Origin: Agrocybe praecox
Lineage: Eukaryota > Basidiomycota > Agaricomycetes > Agaricales > Agrocybaceae
Length of the DNA stretch: 64,000 nt
Assembly: GCA_964017145.1 (NCBI GenBank)
Contig: OZ024850.1
Span: 2,767,618 to 2,831,617 of the forward strand
Direction: 5' to 3'
Shown: in pieces, positions 23,064-34,690 of the stretch
Position numbering within the stretch: the first letter of the stretch is position 1
How the letters are laid out: every line of letters starts with the position of its first letter
Notes under the pieces: model-generated
Database searches by the model: none
Seen by the model: the letters and a program-made list of their open reading frames with translations, nothing else
What the model was told of the DNA's origin: nothing
Position numbers and translations under genes: made by a program

Positions 23064-26000
23064 ATGGACGGGCTGGCAGAATCTAGCTGGTACAAGCTAC
23101 AAGCTCCTGTGCTCGACTTAGGACTTCGCTTTGGAGAGGGTGAAGGAAGGAAAGTGGTGTATGGTTGGGTCAGCTCGTACGTCCTTTAAATAAATGTCGA
23201 GATTATGCGCTTTGATCATTTCCTGCAGTTTTTTCAGCGACACCTTGTCCTTTCCTTTCATTCTTGTATTGTTTCTTCTCCTCATACACTTTATACACGG
23301 ATTGCGCGTATGTGTCTCGCGTTTTCGCCGGTCGTGGTCACTCTCGACTGGAGTGCAGGATAACCTCGGCGAGGACGGCCCTAAGAATCAAACTATGCCC
23401 CCAGATCCAGCAACCTTCCAGTTCTACTTCGCCCATAGGATTCCTCGTGGCGGCGAGCCGTTAAGAAACTCAAAGGAGCATGGTGGTTGGGTCATTTTTG
23501 CATACTCTGCGGCCCGATTACTTGGATGTCTGGCGTTACTCGGGCTCTCGCTCAATACCTTACTTAGGCGTCAGGAGCTTGGTACGTATGTGAATGAGAC
23601 GGGATCGAGCGAATGGACAAAGGATCCCGAGATATATATGACTGTGACATACGTTAAGTGATTTGCTCGTGTCGAGGGGCCACTGGCTTCTTCTTAACAA
23701 GTTCCCTACTAGGTATACGCTTCCAGCTTGAGTATCTTGTCCATGTATGTTCATCGGTGGGCTACCTATACGAGAAGGTGCAGCACAGCAGTATTGCTTT
23801 ACGCATTCGGAGTATACATCTATCGTGATTTATGGCCCTTGGCTACGTACACCCAACATCCGGAGGACTTGCCTCGCGAAGGAAATTTAATCTGGGTCAA
23901 GATATTCATTCTTGGATTTGTTACTGTGTTTATACCCTTATTCATACCTCGGAGATATATTCCAGTGGACACAGAGGTATTCATTTACGCAACTCTTGGA
24001 ATGACACAGTATGAACATTAATTTTAGGACCCCATGCCTATACCCAACGACGAGCAAACGTGCTCAATCGCGTCACTTTTGTTCTTCTCATATCTCGATC
24101 CAGTCATATTCAAGGGATACAGCGTTACACATCTGAGTCCAGAGGAACTACCTCCGTTGTCCGATACCGATTATGCAAAGAACCTGGTGAAAAAACATTT
24201 TCCCGTACGTGCCAGATAGCTTTTGTCATATTGTAATAACTTTGTTGACATTTGCCAATGGCTTGCCTTCAGAATGTGGACCCATACATGGGCGCAAAGA
24301 AAGGGCATTTGTTCTTTGGCTTGATGAAAGTCTTCAGTATGTTATTTTTTATGCCTCTGCGACGGGATGACCTAAGAATTTTCTTTGCGTGCGATAGAGA
24401 CGGAGTATACTTTGATGGGATTGTCCGTCCTCGGCCAAAACATATCGGAATTCTTCAATCCTATTGCTATTAATCGTCTTCTGAAGTAAGACAAATCGTA
24501 ACCAAGCCTCACTCATCTGAACGAATCTGACGTGTGCAATGTAAATCAGATATATGGAGACCGGAGGAGAGGGATTCACAGTCCGACCTTGGGTCTGGAT
24601 CGTATTACTCTTCCTCGGACCCACAATCTCGGAGATTCTGTTCGAGTTGTATGTTTTCCTTGCTACAAGGGCGCTAACGCATACGCAAGCCTTGATCACA
24701 CAGCTCGTTTTTGAACATAGTCTGCGCATTCGACTCGTCTCAGAGGAGAGAGGCGACGAAAAGGACGCCGAGGGTGGTCCACAAGGACCTGATCATGGAC
24801 CATTAGTCACAGAAGATCAAACCAGTAGTGTCTCCGAGACGGAATCAGTGGAATCAGTAGACTCGAACGAAATTGGGAGTTCCGCTACAGCTGGAGAACG
24901 TACTACTTCAACACCAGGTTCAGCTGCGCCGACCGTCACGTCAAAAAAAGGAAAGGGAAAACACATCCCTCCCCCACCGATTTCCGTGACACAGCCAGAC
25001 GCAAAGAGAGTCGACGCGACGAAGAAAGGTTCTAATCTTATTGGAAAAATTAACAATCTGGTAACGACCGACCTGGGTAACATCATCGACGCCAGAAATT
25101 TCCTCTACCTGAGTCAGTCGTGTTTCCCTCTATGGTTTTAAGCCACGATACCCATAATTATGTCTAGTCTTGGAAGTTCCGACGCAGATAACTCTTTCAA
25201 CCTTCTTTCTATATCAGCTACTTGGATGGAGGTTTGTTTCCAATAGCTGAGTTACTTGTGATGCTGACGCGGACGTGTCATATTTGCAGTACTTTTGTGG
25301 GGCTTTTCTTCATGATCGTGCTCCTCCCTGTCCCTGGATACGTTGCAAAACTGATCCAGGATATGCAGAAGAAGAAAATGGAAATGGTATGTTGCTATAA
25401 TCCACCAATTGCTTGAGGATTTTTGAATTTCATGTTTTTTAGACGGACGCACGAGTTCAAGATGTGACTGAAGGTAACATGCACTTTGAACTACGTCATA
25501 GAAATTTGTGTTCTTATATTTCTTTCTTAGTTCTCAGCGTTATAAGAATGATTAAAATTTTTGGCTGGGAAGAAAGAATGTCTAAAAGGATTCAAGGTCG
25601 ACGAAACAACGAACTAGAGGCTGTCTGGAAGCTAAAGGTCGGATTTAATTCTTCGCCTCTCCTTTTTGCATACACGCTCACACATCACACATACGGCAGG
25701 TCCTCCAATCACTCACCAGAATTGCGAAGTAAGTTCTTCAGTTCCGAATATGTTGTTGCCTCCCATTGATTGCTGGATATATAGCTCAATTATACCAACG
25801 ATAAGCATGGTGGCGACCTTTGCTACATATACCGCCGTTATGAAGCAGCCTCTCACACGTTCGTTCTTGCTCGGCATGAAAACTTAGGTTGATGACCGCT
25901 TACTGAGAGACATTGACAGCATCGACGGTCTTCTCAAGTTTGACTGTCTTCTCTATCCTTCGATCCCAGCTGGCAAGTATCTCGGGTCAAATTACGACGT

Positions 26001-29000
26001 CTATCCAAGGTGTGACACATTTATATTACACTTAAAAATTCAATCTGATGGCATTAATGCATATAGGAAAGGTATCCCTCGATCGCATCTCCCAGTTTCT
26101 TCGAAAAACAGAATTGTTGGACGCCTTTGCAGAGAAGACGGAGATCTCCGGATCGGCATTGCCAATTGCCGACGAGCCGCCGAATGTGATTGGCTTCAAG
26201 AATGCCACTTTCTCATGGCATCAGGACGCCGACGACTCGGGCGCGTCTGTACTCTCTTTGCAACGACGACCTTTCAAACTTCGCATAGCTGATGAACTTC
26301 ACTTCAAAACTGGTTTAATAAATCTTGTAGTCGGTCCAACGTAAGTTATGTTGCTGAATACCTTAAAATCCTCGTTATTAACGTGCGTTACAGTGGTAGC
26401 GGAAAGACATCGATTTTGATGGCCCTGTTAGGTGCGTCGGAATCGTGTCGACCTGTTCTTCTCTCATTGGGCTGTTACTGCAGGTGAAATGCATTTTATG
26501 TCGACCGGGCCGGATTCTTGGTTCAATCTTCCAAGGAGTCAAGGCATAGCTTATGCGGCGCAAGAATCTTGGGTACAGAACGATACGGTCCGTGAAAACA
26601 TTCTCTTCGGTTCGCCGTATGACGAAACCCGATATCGAAAAGGTGTGTAACGTCTGTTTTGTTCGTTTAATAATGATATCACGAGGCTGAAGTTTTTGAG
26701 AAAGTACTACATCAATGTGCGCTTGAGAGAGATCTCGAGCTATTCGACGCCGGTGATGCCACTGAAGTTGGCGAAAAGGGAATTACTCTAAGGTAAGATC
26801 CAAAACTTCTTCAAAAATACATAGACACCGACTGAACCCACTGCGATTAGTGGAGGACAAAAGGTCAATTTCTCTGTAGAACATTTTTGCGTGCGGAACA
26901 CTTATTTCTGGGTCATCACTAGGCTAGGGTTACTCTTGCTCGTGCGGTATATTCAAGTGCCAAGATTCTTCTGCTGGACGATGTACTGGCCGCCCTTGAC
27001 GTACACACGTAGGTACATATTCAAATATCAATACTCACCTTAGCTAATATTCTTCCACAGCGCTGCATGGATTGTTAATAAATGTTTCCGAGGCGACCTT
27101 GTAAAAGGACGCACCATTTTGCTCGTAGTAAGGCCATATCATCTTATCCACGGGACTACCTTTAATAGATCTATCATAGACTCATAACGTTGGATTGACG
27201 GCCCCCATCGCAGGCTTCGTTGTATCAATGCGGGACGGGACAGTCAAAAACCAAGGCCAAGATGTGCGAGATGTGCTCGAAAACGATCCTACAATAAGAT
27301 TCGAGCCAGACGTTGCTCAAGAAGAACTCGAGGCAGCGAATAAAGAAGCACAAGATCAGTCAACAAAAGAAACGCCAGTCGATGGAAAACTCGTCATCGC
27401 GGAAGAAATTTCCCAAGGTCACGTAACATGGAAATCATACAAACTGTTTCTCTCAAGTTTGGGAGGGGATAGTCCCATTCTATTCTATTCGCTATGGCTT
27501 TGTGGGTTTTTGCTTTCTGGCTCGATCAGAACATCCCAGACGTGGTTCCTAGGCTACTGGGGATCCCAATATGAGACTCGTGACCCCTCCGAGGTCGCCG
27601 TCACATTGTAAGTCTTTTCCCCGGACTTGATAAGTATTTACTCAAAAAAATGGCTATACAGCTACCTCTCGTTATACACCTCAATTGTTATGGGGACAGT
27701 ACTGATAAACACAGCGTCCTATATCTTATTTGTTATTGGAACCATGCGGGCGTCTAGAAGAATTCACTCAGCCTTGGTCACGTCCGTCCTATCGAGTACT
27801 CTCAGGTTGGGACAATTCGTTCAGTAGGTACTTTCTAATTGACACTTCTACATACGCAGATGGCTTGATGAGACCCCTACTTCTCGGATTATCACACGAT
27901 GTACCCAGGATATTGGAGACGTTGACGGCCCCGTTGCCACAACTTTCCTTGTCCTAAGTGGGTTGGCTGTTGGAATGGCCATAAATGTAGGCGTGATCAT
28001 AATTTTTACGCCTATATTCTTGATCCTGGGATTCATCGTCGCGGCTCTTGGACTACATCTTGGAAATATCTATTTGAAGGCACAGTTGTCCGTAAAACGC
28101 GAGATGAGGTACGTCTCACACATCCAGGTGGACTACAAGCATCTCAGTATAGTTGACCTTTCCGTTAGTAATGCGCGTGCACCAGTTTTAGGCCACTTTA
28201 GCGCCGCGATTTCAGGAATGGGTAAGTGGTAGCGCACAGCTCAGTATTCTGTCCAAGGGTATAACGTTATAACCTAGTATCTTTGCGTGCGTATGGCGCT
28301 CAGATCCCATTCATGAACGAGTCGCTCAGGCGAACAGACATCTATCTTCGCATTGCCCGAATATCGTATAACCTTAATAGATGGATCGGCATTCGAATTA
28401 GCTTTTTGGGTAGCTTTTTCACTGTTGCTCTGGCCTCATATCTGGTGTATTGGCGCAACATTGGGTCTGCGAATACAGGATTTTCACTCGTTTTAGCCAC
28501 GGAATTTTGCTCCAACATCCTTTGGTGGGTAAGGTTCTATAACGACTTCGAGATTCAGGCAAATAGGTAATGCATAATATTGACTCCTCATTTGACAACG
28601 AGCTTCGTATTAACCTGCTTTACGTTTCTCAAGTCTCGAACGTATCCAAAGCTATATTGATATAGATCATGAAGCGGAGCCAACTGAAGAAGGGTTGCCG
28701 CCTGCAGCTTGGCCCACGAGTGGTGATATTGTGGTTGAGAACCTTTCAGCTCGGTATTCGAAAAACGGGCCAACCATCCTTCACGATATATCCTTCAAGA
28801 TAAACTCCGGGCAACGAGTTGGTATAGGTTAGTCTACTTACAATATCATATTCAATTAGACACTGATATATTGATGTTCGACCAGTCGGACGGACGGGAA
28901 GTGGAAAGGTGAAACACATTCGAATGACGTTGCTTCAATCGTACCCCAGTTGAAACTTTTATAGAGTTCACTCACTCTTGCGCTTTTGAGATGTATCTTA

Positions 29001-29950
29001 ACGGACGGAACAGTGTATTACGATGGGATACCCACGAACAAGATAAACTTGGACGCATTAAGATCGAACATCACGATCATACCACAAAGCGTGAGCATTT
29101 TATCTTCTGTGCATATTTTATCTTCTCAACTTGTGGGATATATATAGCCCGAGTTAATTAGTGGTAAGCAAATTTTGTTGATTATCTGCAGGAAGCCCTT
29201 GAGTATCCTTGATTAGGTACACTTCGAAGAAACCTGGATCCTTTCGAACAATACGACGACCCTATGTTAAACGATGCTTTGCGCTCTGCGGGATTATTCA
29301 ATTTGGAAGACGAAGAAGGGCATCCACGCGTCACGCTTGATAGCAAAATATCTTCTGGTGGTAACAATCTGTCCGTTGGAGAGAAGCAGATTATCGCCCT
29401 TGCGAGAGCGATGGTTCGTGGAAGCAAATTGCTTATTCTTGACGAAGGTTAGCCATATTTTTATGCTCCCAGTACTCATGTTAACTTTTTGTGCATTGTG
29501 TCTTAATAGCTACTTCTGCAATTGGTGCGTGGGTGTTCCTTCAGGGCGCCTGTTATACATTTCTTACATTATGACAACGAAGATTACAAGACCGACGCCA
29601 TAATTCAAACAACTCTGCGGAGTGAATTAGCCCCTGACGTGACCGTCATTACTGTTGCACATCGTCTGCAAACCATTATGGACGCTGATAAAATTGTGAG
29701 TCAACACGCTGCGTCTTGACAGTCAATAGTTTAACATTTCCTGCCATAGATGGTGCTTGAAGATGGCCGAATGGTAAGATGTACCAGCTTCTGTGTCTTT
29801 CATGGTCTGACTGTATCGCATTAGGTTGAATTTGACAGCCCTTGGAATCTTCTTCAGAAAGATGGAAGTTTACTCAAGGCCTTGGTTGACGAAAGTGGGG
29901 ATAAATCATCTCTGTATTCAGTGGCACAGAAGAAAGCGTTGAGCTCCTGA
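23064..29950 (+). CDS. ABCC-type (MRP-like) ABC transporter ABC2
   Basis: Full-length half-repeat exporter: an N-terminal hydrophobic extension, then TMD1-NBD1-TMD2-NBD2, with more than 30 short introns. NBD1: Walker A (GPT-GSGKTS) split by an intron at about 26340-26393, LSGGQK signature at about 26788-26863, Walker B ILLLDD near 26966. NBD2: Walker A GRTGSGKSS split by an intron near 28907, signature LSVGEKQ near 29370, Walker B LLILDEATSAID. As usual for ABCC proteins, NBD1 has Asp and NBD2 has Glu after Walker B, implying one weak and one active ATP site. TMD2 is coded by about 27660-28570. All exons can be joined without frameshift through homology to ABC1 and ABC3; the TGA is at 29948-29950. 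The likely site is the plasma or vacuolar membrane; the substrate is unknown. Three microexons are described in the findings. Confidence 0.93.
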
Positions 29951-30223
29951 TGGTTCTACTGATTAAATACCACTGAGAATTATATCCAAGGAAATACGCT
30001 TTTGTTGAAATCGATCACATTGGACGAACATTATTATATCTAAACGCGAAGATATCGACGCGAGAGGGCACGTACACGTGACGTGACATGTCGCGCAAGT
30101 TTTGTTTATTTCAATTCAAATTCCGACGATCATCGCAGGTGCAAATGTTAATTGACCCCTTTCTTTTATCTCATCACCACCATTACATTCTAACTTCTTT
30201 GAAACTTCTCTGCACATCAAAAA

Positions 30224-31752
30224 ATGGTCTTGCCATCCTCTGACCAGAAGGACGGGCCGAGAAAATTACATTTACCCCTATTGAAATCTGAAACTTGTGC
30301 ATCGAGCTCGTGCAACAAGACTGCTAAGGATGCGAAGTTGAAAATTTGCACGGCATGTGCTGAGGTGCGTGATAGTGATACCTAGAAATTGCCGACTCGT
30401 CACCAGTATAAACAGGTCGTGTATTGCTCAAGTGGATGTCAGGCAGCTGAGTGGAAAAGCCATAAGAGTCAATGCGGTACGCTCCTTCAATATACTATTA
30501 CCTCTCGATTTCACAACTTATATGTCCACCGAGAACAGGAAAAACGGATAGATTAGATCTAGCACGGTACTATCCATTCATCGCGTGCATGGTACAGGCC
30601 AACCAATTGCATCCGGCAATACCATCACATCCTGCTTTGGCACACCGTATCGTCAATACACCCAGTCCAGGCGGAGGTGACATTGTCGAACTTCCGAACG
30701 GTACCAGCGTTAAACTAGTCTTACTTGGTGACGAGATCCCAGTGGAACTCTTGGGCACAGAAGCATGGTGGTCGACTGGAGAGTCTGACAAAATTCGATG
30801 CAAACTTATGCATCGTATATTGGGCGAAGGTCTGCTTTTGCCCTCTCTCCTCTCCACGGTGATGGCTCTTGTGTCGGAAATGTATACAACAACAGCATTA
30901 TCTCGCGACGACACGACTCCGAGCTTCCAGAACGACGTCCTTGGGATGAAACAACGGGTAAGGTTGTCGTATGAAGGTTCCCCCATCTCGGACATAGGCA
31001 TTGTTCATGGCTCTGTTCGTGTTGTTGCCCAGGACAGGCTGGCTTACCTGAACGTCAACACCGACGAATTTCTCATGGGAGGCGTTCCAGAAGACCACTA
31101 CTGGATGTACCTCAAAACCCTTGCAGGTCATGAGTATTTCCTCGACTGCGGGATGTACACGTATAACTGCTGCGTCGTGGTCCACGCTGGTCCATATATC
31201 AAATACGGGTTCCCTCCTATTCCTTTTGCTCCTGCATTTTTCTATAATCGCGATCTCAGGAAGGCAGTACCCTTGATCGATATGATTGCCTGGAAACCTC
31301 TTAAACACGTCTCGATTCTCCGAAACACTCAGTTGTTTGATGCGATGGAATGTACCGACCTCGAGCCCTCGTCTGACGATATGGCCGCAATCTTTACGGT
31401 AATGGACGAAATCGCAGGAAGGACCTGTTCCAGTTGGGAAAAGGAGATGTTGCACAAATACATCCCTGAGGCACGATTGCGCATGCGTCTCAATATCAAA
31501 CATCGAGAATACCTCAATTTCCCCGCCGCAGATAAAGTGCCGATGGGTTTTGATACTGACCCTGACGAAACACTGCGTGACGGAAGCCAGGACGAAGACA
31601 AAGCCTTCGACAAGTACCTACGGAAATGGGCACGCAAGCTCAAGAAGGGCGAAATATCTCCCGATCGGTGGGTCAAAGCGTTTGGAGCTTGGAAGGACAA
31701 ACCCTACGAAGCTAGGATCCGGATGGTATCTGGTAGCGGCCGAAATAATTGA
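30224..31752 (+). CDS. MYND-type zinc-finger protein
   Basis: Exons 30224-30364, 30416-30476 and 30539-31752 join in frame to 471 residues. The MYND finger spans residues about 24-67: Cys pairs CASSSC and CTAC, then YCSSGC, CQAAEWKSHKSQC, matching the CxxC-x5-C pattern. The acceptor at 30415 was chosen over one 15 bases earlier because only it gives the standard spacing. MYND fingers are protein-interaction modules, and the family is greatly expanded in Agaricomycetes. The rest of the protein (about 400 residues) shows no second domain I recognise; it has no SET signature. The C-terminal part is rich in charged residues (DEDKAFDKYLRKWARKLKKGE). The gene follows the ABC2 stop by 273 bases on the same strand, so its promoter must be very compact. 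Confidence 0.88.
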
Positions 31753-34690
31753 AACCGCTGCGAGAGGGTATTGGGCCCTTGATCACAGACCTTCATTCCT
31801 AGCACTCCGAATCCAGTTTTTTTTCTCCATTTTCTACATCATGGCAAAAATCAAAACTTGGCCCCTGGAATACACATTAAGCCTTTCAATTTATTTTTCC
31901 CCAAAACTCAACGAGGAACTATCCATGTTTCGTATCCTTTTCCATCTCTTTCAAGACATTCCCTTGTCGAACCGGCAGCGCGCTAATCGCCCGAATTCTA
32001 ATTGCTTTAGATTCAGGTCCCGAAGATGTTTGCCTCCCAGATGAATTAATTTTCTTGGTGAGTCACGATTGGTTTATGGTATATAATTCTTTGTTCTGAT
32101 AGATTTTTCGGGATTGAAGGATGAAAAGAAGAGTAAAAGCGTGCAAGAACGTATTTCTCGAACATTTGCGCTGCGTTGCGTTGCGGAACGTCTCGGCAAT
32201 TCAAGCCGCAGCGCCAAATTTCAGTGCCGCTGGTCAATATTCAATAATTGAACTTCCGAAAACTTGCCGACTGCAAACTTGCGGGACTGTACGTGCGTAC
32301 ACACACAATTATACGTAATGGTAAAACGGACCGATAATAATAGAGAAACAGCTAGAAGTCAATCCAGGAAAACAATTCACTCGCTGCAAAAGAAATCAGT
32401 TCCCAATGCGACGGGCCAGCTATTCCATCCTCAGCCATCCTGTAACTTCGCAATCGCAATGCATCAGCATCTCTGCTCGTTTTTGCCTTAGAATCACTGT
32501 TGCTCGCATTTAGGATACTTAAATACTCTATTTACGTCGATCGATTAGATGCATCAATGATTGAAAGATGTCCGTAAATCTCCACGATCTTGAGCTTATA
32601 ACTTGGCTTCCTAAGAGGAAAATTATCGCAAGCAGGATCCAGTTCCTGAGTTATGTCATGATCATCTCATGATATGTTGCATCGTTTGCTTTTGCGCCTG
32701 CATGCTCTTTCGTAAAGCTGGTCCTGTAATCTCTTCAAGCATCGATGGCCGTGCTATCAAAATGCACCTGGATGTCATCGAAAACTTCTCGCCGTGACTG
32801 CTGATTCTTGCTTCGGTCCAGCTTGCATATTCGCTTCCCCTATCTTCAGGGTACAAGTATTTGCACCTCAAACTCTCGAGCCCCAAAATTTCGGTCAGGT
32901 GTCTCTCGGATTCTATATACATGTTTTGGGATGTATATTCCCTCGAGAGTTTTCACGACGGATTCCTTACGGAGATGTTCTGGATTCGTCCGCAGAGAAA
33001 GGATGTGTATTCAAGAAACTTAGATTAGTATTTGTTCCCGAACATTCTCTTGTATTCCGTTGGTAGAAATTTGAAATGTGGACAAGTCTCTGGTTCGATT
33101 CCGATTACTATCGCATTGGTTTGGTTTGTGTCCATCACTCTATCTTTTTTTTTAGAGTCGGGAATTTGAAGGCCCCCTGATCATGGGAGCCCTGAACCAT
33201 CCTCGAGGCTTCGTGTTGGAGTTCTTTGCACTGGATTTCTGTATTGCGGACTCATACGCTGGTTAGACTTTTCTATGTGCATGCAAACACACCTTTCTGG
33301 TGTGACGATCAAAGCAACCCAACCTTTGTTTATTGACGTTCGAAATGGGAATCAATGTGACTACGCGTTAATGGTGAAGAAGGTCATCGCTAATGCATCG
33401 CAAATTATAGCGCTATAAATATATTATATGGTTAGCAGAGCTTTATATAGAACGAAACTAGAATCATCGCCAAAGACAAACGGGGCAGGAAGTTAACAAG
33501 GTATGTTATGAACAAGAAATTCTGATGAACGAGTGGGAGGATACGCCACATTTCTTGAACCGGAACACGCAGTTCATGTTCTGTATGTGTGCGCCGTTTC
33601 CCTCGTCCACCTAGTAGTTCATCATGTTTTCAAGTACCATGTGTCGATAAGGACGTTTAACACGCGTCCGCTGCCCCAGATCCGGTGTTTCCGAGAGTGG
33701 GGCAATACGGGTGTATTGTCAGTTAAGAATATGTCAGAAAAAAATTACATCAGCTGTGAGAAACACTCGATGATAAGCATACACGTGTAGGTTTGGTGTA
33801 GGCTGGTGTCAGGTTATGTATCTGTCTAAAGAACATTACGCGTTCCGTACCGTGTAATTGGTGTGTTAGCAAGGGTTGGTATCGACCTGGATCCTCCTAG
33901 GCTGCAGTGACCCTGATTTTGGCGCGCGCCTAGTGCAGTGCCAGTAACCTCTCTGGGTAACCGCATGCAGATTGTATTGCCTCCAAGGAGTAAAAAAAAA
34001 TGAAACAGGAGCCCAAGAACACTTGCTGTCCAACTTTTGCACATCTTCTTGCGATGCAAAACGCCATTCGAAAAATGGACAGTCGGCGCGGATTTAGAGC
34101 ACCCCAAAAACGTATGTAGCCATCAGCAGCCTATCAGACGTTAAGAATGACTGGCATGCCGTTCAAGCTCAAGTTTGAACTGATTCTAGTTTAAGTCATT
34201 GGTATGTCGAGCTAGATTCCACAGAATGACGTACATGAGCTAGAAACCGCTGCGGTTCGGAAACGTACTGGCAGACAAGTCAAGCCACTTGTCAAGAGAA
34301 AGAGCTTATCATCACGTGAGATAATTGCTTTGTTCAGGAAGACTTGATTTATCTTTGGTCAAGCGACTCGCCATCGCCTCGTGCCCGGATGTGTGCTGGT
34401 CTTCTTTGGCACACACATAAAGATCCTTGGATTGGCTCTTGAGATACCCCGAGGGTGTTCATCCAAGACCAGGACAGCAAAGGGTGTGTCTATTACTACG
34501 ACCAGGTAATCATTTATTTTGACATCCTACTGGTGCGGTGGACACTCATCTTGGAACCTTTCCTTTCCTTCAATCCAGTTCGCCCTCCGACCTCGTGGCC
34601 ACGCTGAGGTCCTTTTACATTGATTTCCTTCACGATTTGCATCCCTTCATCCTGGCGACTTGTTTTTCTGTCTTTATTTCTCTCTTCAAC
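31753..34690. other. Gene-poor 2.9 kb stretch
   Basis: No gene can be supported. Open frames here are short, lack motifs and do not join by credible splice sites. Bases 34300-34540 may be promoter of the downstream gene. The frame leading into 34691 is open back to 34523 and encodes a hydrophobic stretch, but contains no ATG, so it is taken as leader. Confidence 0.5.

Noticed and set aside
30898..31503. Minus-strand open frame inside the MYND gene
   Set aside because: Shadow frame; the plus strand has the finger and consistent splicing.
33085..33110. Sequence GGTTCGATTCC resembling a tRNA T-arm
   Set aside because: The five-base stems do not pair and no acceptor, D or anticodon arm could be found at tRNA spacing.
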